A stretch of DNA of 12,756 nucleotides, taken from positions 1-12,756 of the forward strand of contig JAKAMA010000028.1 in NCBI GenBank assembly GCA_021813085.1, written 5' to 3'. The stretch comes from Chloroflexota bacterium. Lineage in GTDB: Bacteria > Chloroflexota > Dehalococcoidia > DSTF01 > JACRBR01. Under the pieces are notes generated by a model that saw only the letters and a list, made by a program, of their open reading frames with translations, made no database searches and had not been told where the DNA came from. A program made the translations under genes and the position numbers. Positions 12,513 through 12,756 of this stretch are shown in pieces. How positions within the stretch are numbered: position 1 is the first letter of the stretch; the number at the start of each line of letters is the position of its first letter.

Positions 12513-12756
12513 ATGCCAAAAGGAATTTACGACCGCAGTAAAGCACGGCGCCGCACCCGGCGTACGAAGGACGCATCGCTTTCGGCTCGGATCGAGCGGT
12601 TGAGCAAGGAACTCGCATCGCTCTCCGATGAAGTGAAGCACGTCGAGGGGATACAGAGCGCCGTCAGCCAGTACATAGCGGCCGCTGCGCCGGCGACGAA
12701 CGGGCGCCGCGGCCCCGGACGCCCGCCGGGCCGCCGCCGCGGGCGCCCGCCCGGCA
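12513..12756 (+). CDS. small basic protein with coiled coil and AT-hook-like repeats (runs off right edge)
   Basis: The first 81 residues are present. The start is well defined: GGGAGGTGA sits three bases before the ATG. The N-terminus MPKGIYDRSKARRRTRRTKD is strongly basic. A charged helix, ARIERLSKELASLSDEVKHV (25-44), has heptad-like spacing of Leu, Ile and Val and could be a short coiled coil. A linker AAAAPATNG leads to the tail (65-81), which contains two GRP cores in GRPPGRRRGRPPG, the form of AT-hook minor-groove-binding motifs. It may be a small DNA-binding or nucleoid-associated protein that dimerises. It could also be a phage- or plasmid-type regulator, since MPKGIY starts occur in such proteins. 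The C-terminus and true length are unknown. Confidence 0.75.
   Translation, partial: MPKGIYDRSKARRRTRRTKDASLSARIERLSKELASLSDEVKHVEGIQSAVSQYIAAAAPATNGRRGPGRPPGRRRGRPPG

Noticed and set aside
12708..12756. G+C-rich low-complexity tract as a DNA repeat
   Set aside because: It is the coding sequence of Gly-Arg-Pro AT-hook-like repeats in a clear reading frame. No separate nucleotide repeat is needed to explain it.

Overview
This is a 12.8 kb piece of a G+C-rich (about two thirds by eye) bacterial chromosome. I see no tRNA, rRNA, CRISPR or phage structural gene. Several traits point weakly to the Chloroflexota or a similar high-GC, leaderless-mRNA lineage: a CxxC...CxxC adenylate cyclase, a USP-RCK-RCK gene string, and TAccnT boxes directly before start codons. 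This assignment is an inference, not a measurement.

Layout: (A) 1-3420, minus strand. A GNAT acetyltransferase is followed by rmlD (dTDP-4-dehydrorhamnose reductase), a GT2 glycosyltransferase, a possible 50-residue ORF and the first third of a GT4 glycosyltransferase that runs off the left edge. The last genes look like part of a rhamnose-containing surface polysaccharide locus. (B) 3493-4263, plus strand. A class IIIb adenylate cyclase diverges from the GNAT gene. Its stop codon lies inside the left end of (C), a complete IS256-family insertion sequence at 4257-5548 with 27-bp imperfect terminal inverted repeats. (D) 5563-8381, plus strand. A consensus-like sigma70 promoter and a hairpin leader precede a tight operon: universal stress protein, RCK_N-only TrkA, full-length TrkA, prephenate dehydratase and a small unknown protein. 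An EamA-type exporter follows and may have its own promoter. (E) 9369-11210, minus strand. A KynB-like cyclase-family hydrolase lies downstream of an aldo/keto reductase, with 237 nt of hairpin-rich non-coding sequence between them. (F) 11313-12199, plus strand. Two overlapping unknown genes diverge from the aldo/keto reductase: a small acidic protein and a single-pass membrane protein. (G) 12200-12756. A less G+C-rich gap with a promoter leads to a truncated gene for a small basic protein with AT-hook-like repeats.

Most genes are ordinary housekeeping or accessory genes. The best leads are regulatory or structural. Four genes in two divergent pairs all carry TACCNT-N6-ATG. The IS end has replaced the cyclase tail. 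The stress/potassium operon has a leader hairpin next to its Shine-Dalgarno. The edge gene encodes an AT-hook-like protein. I did not find convincing evidence of a wholly new multi-gene system.
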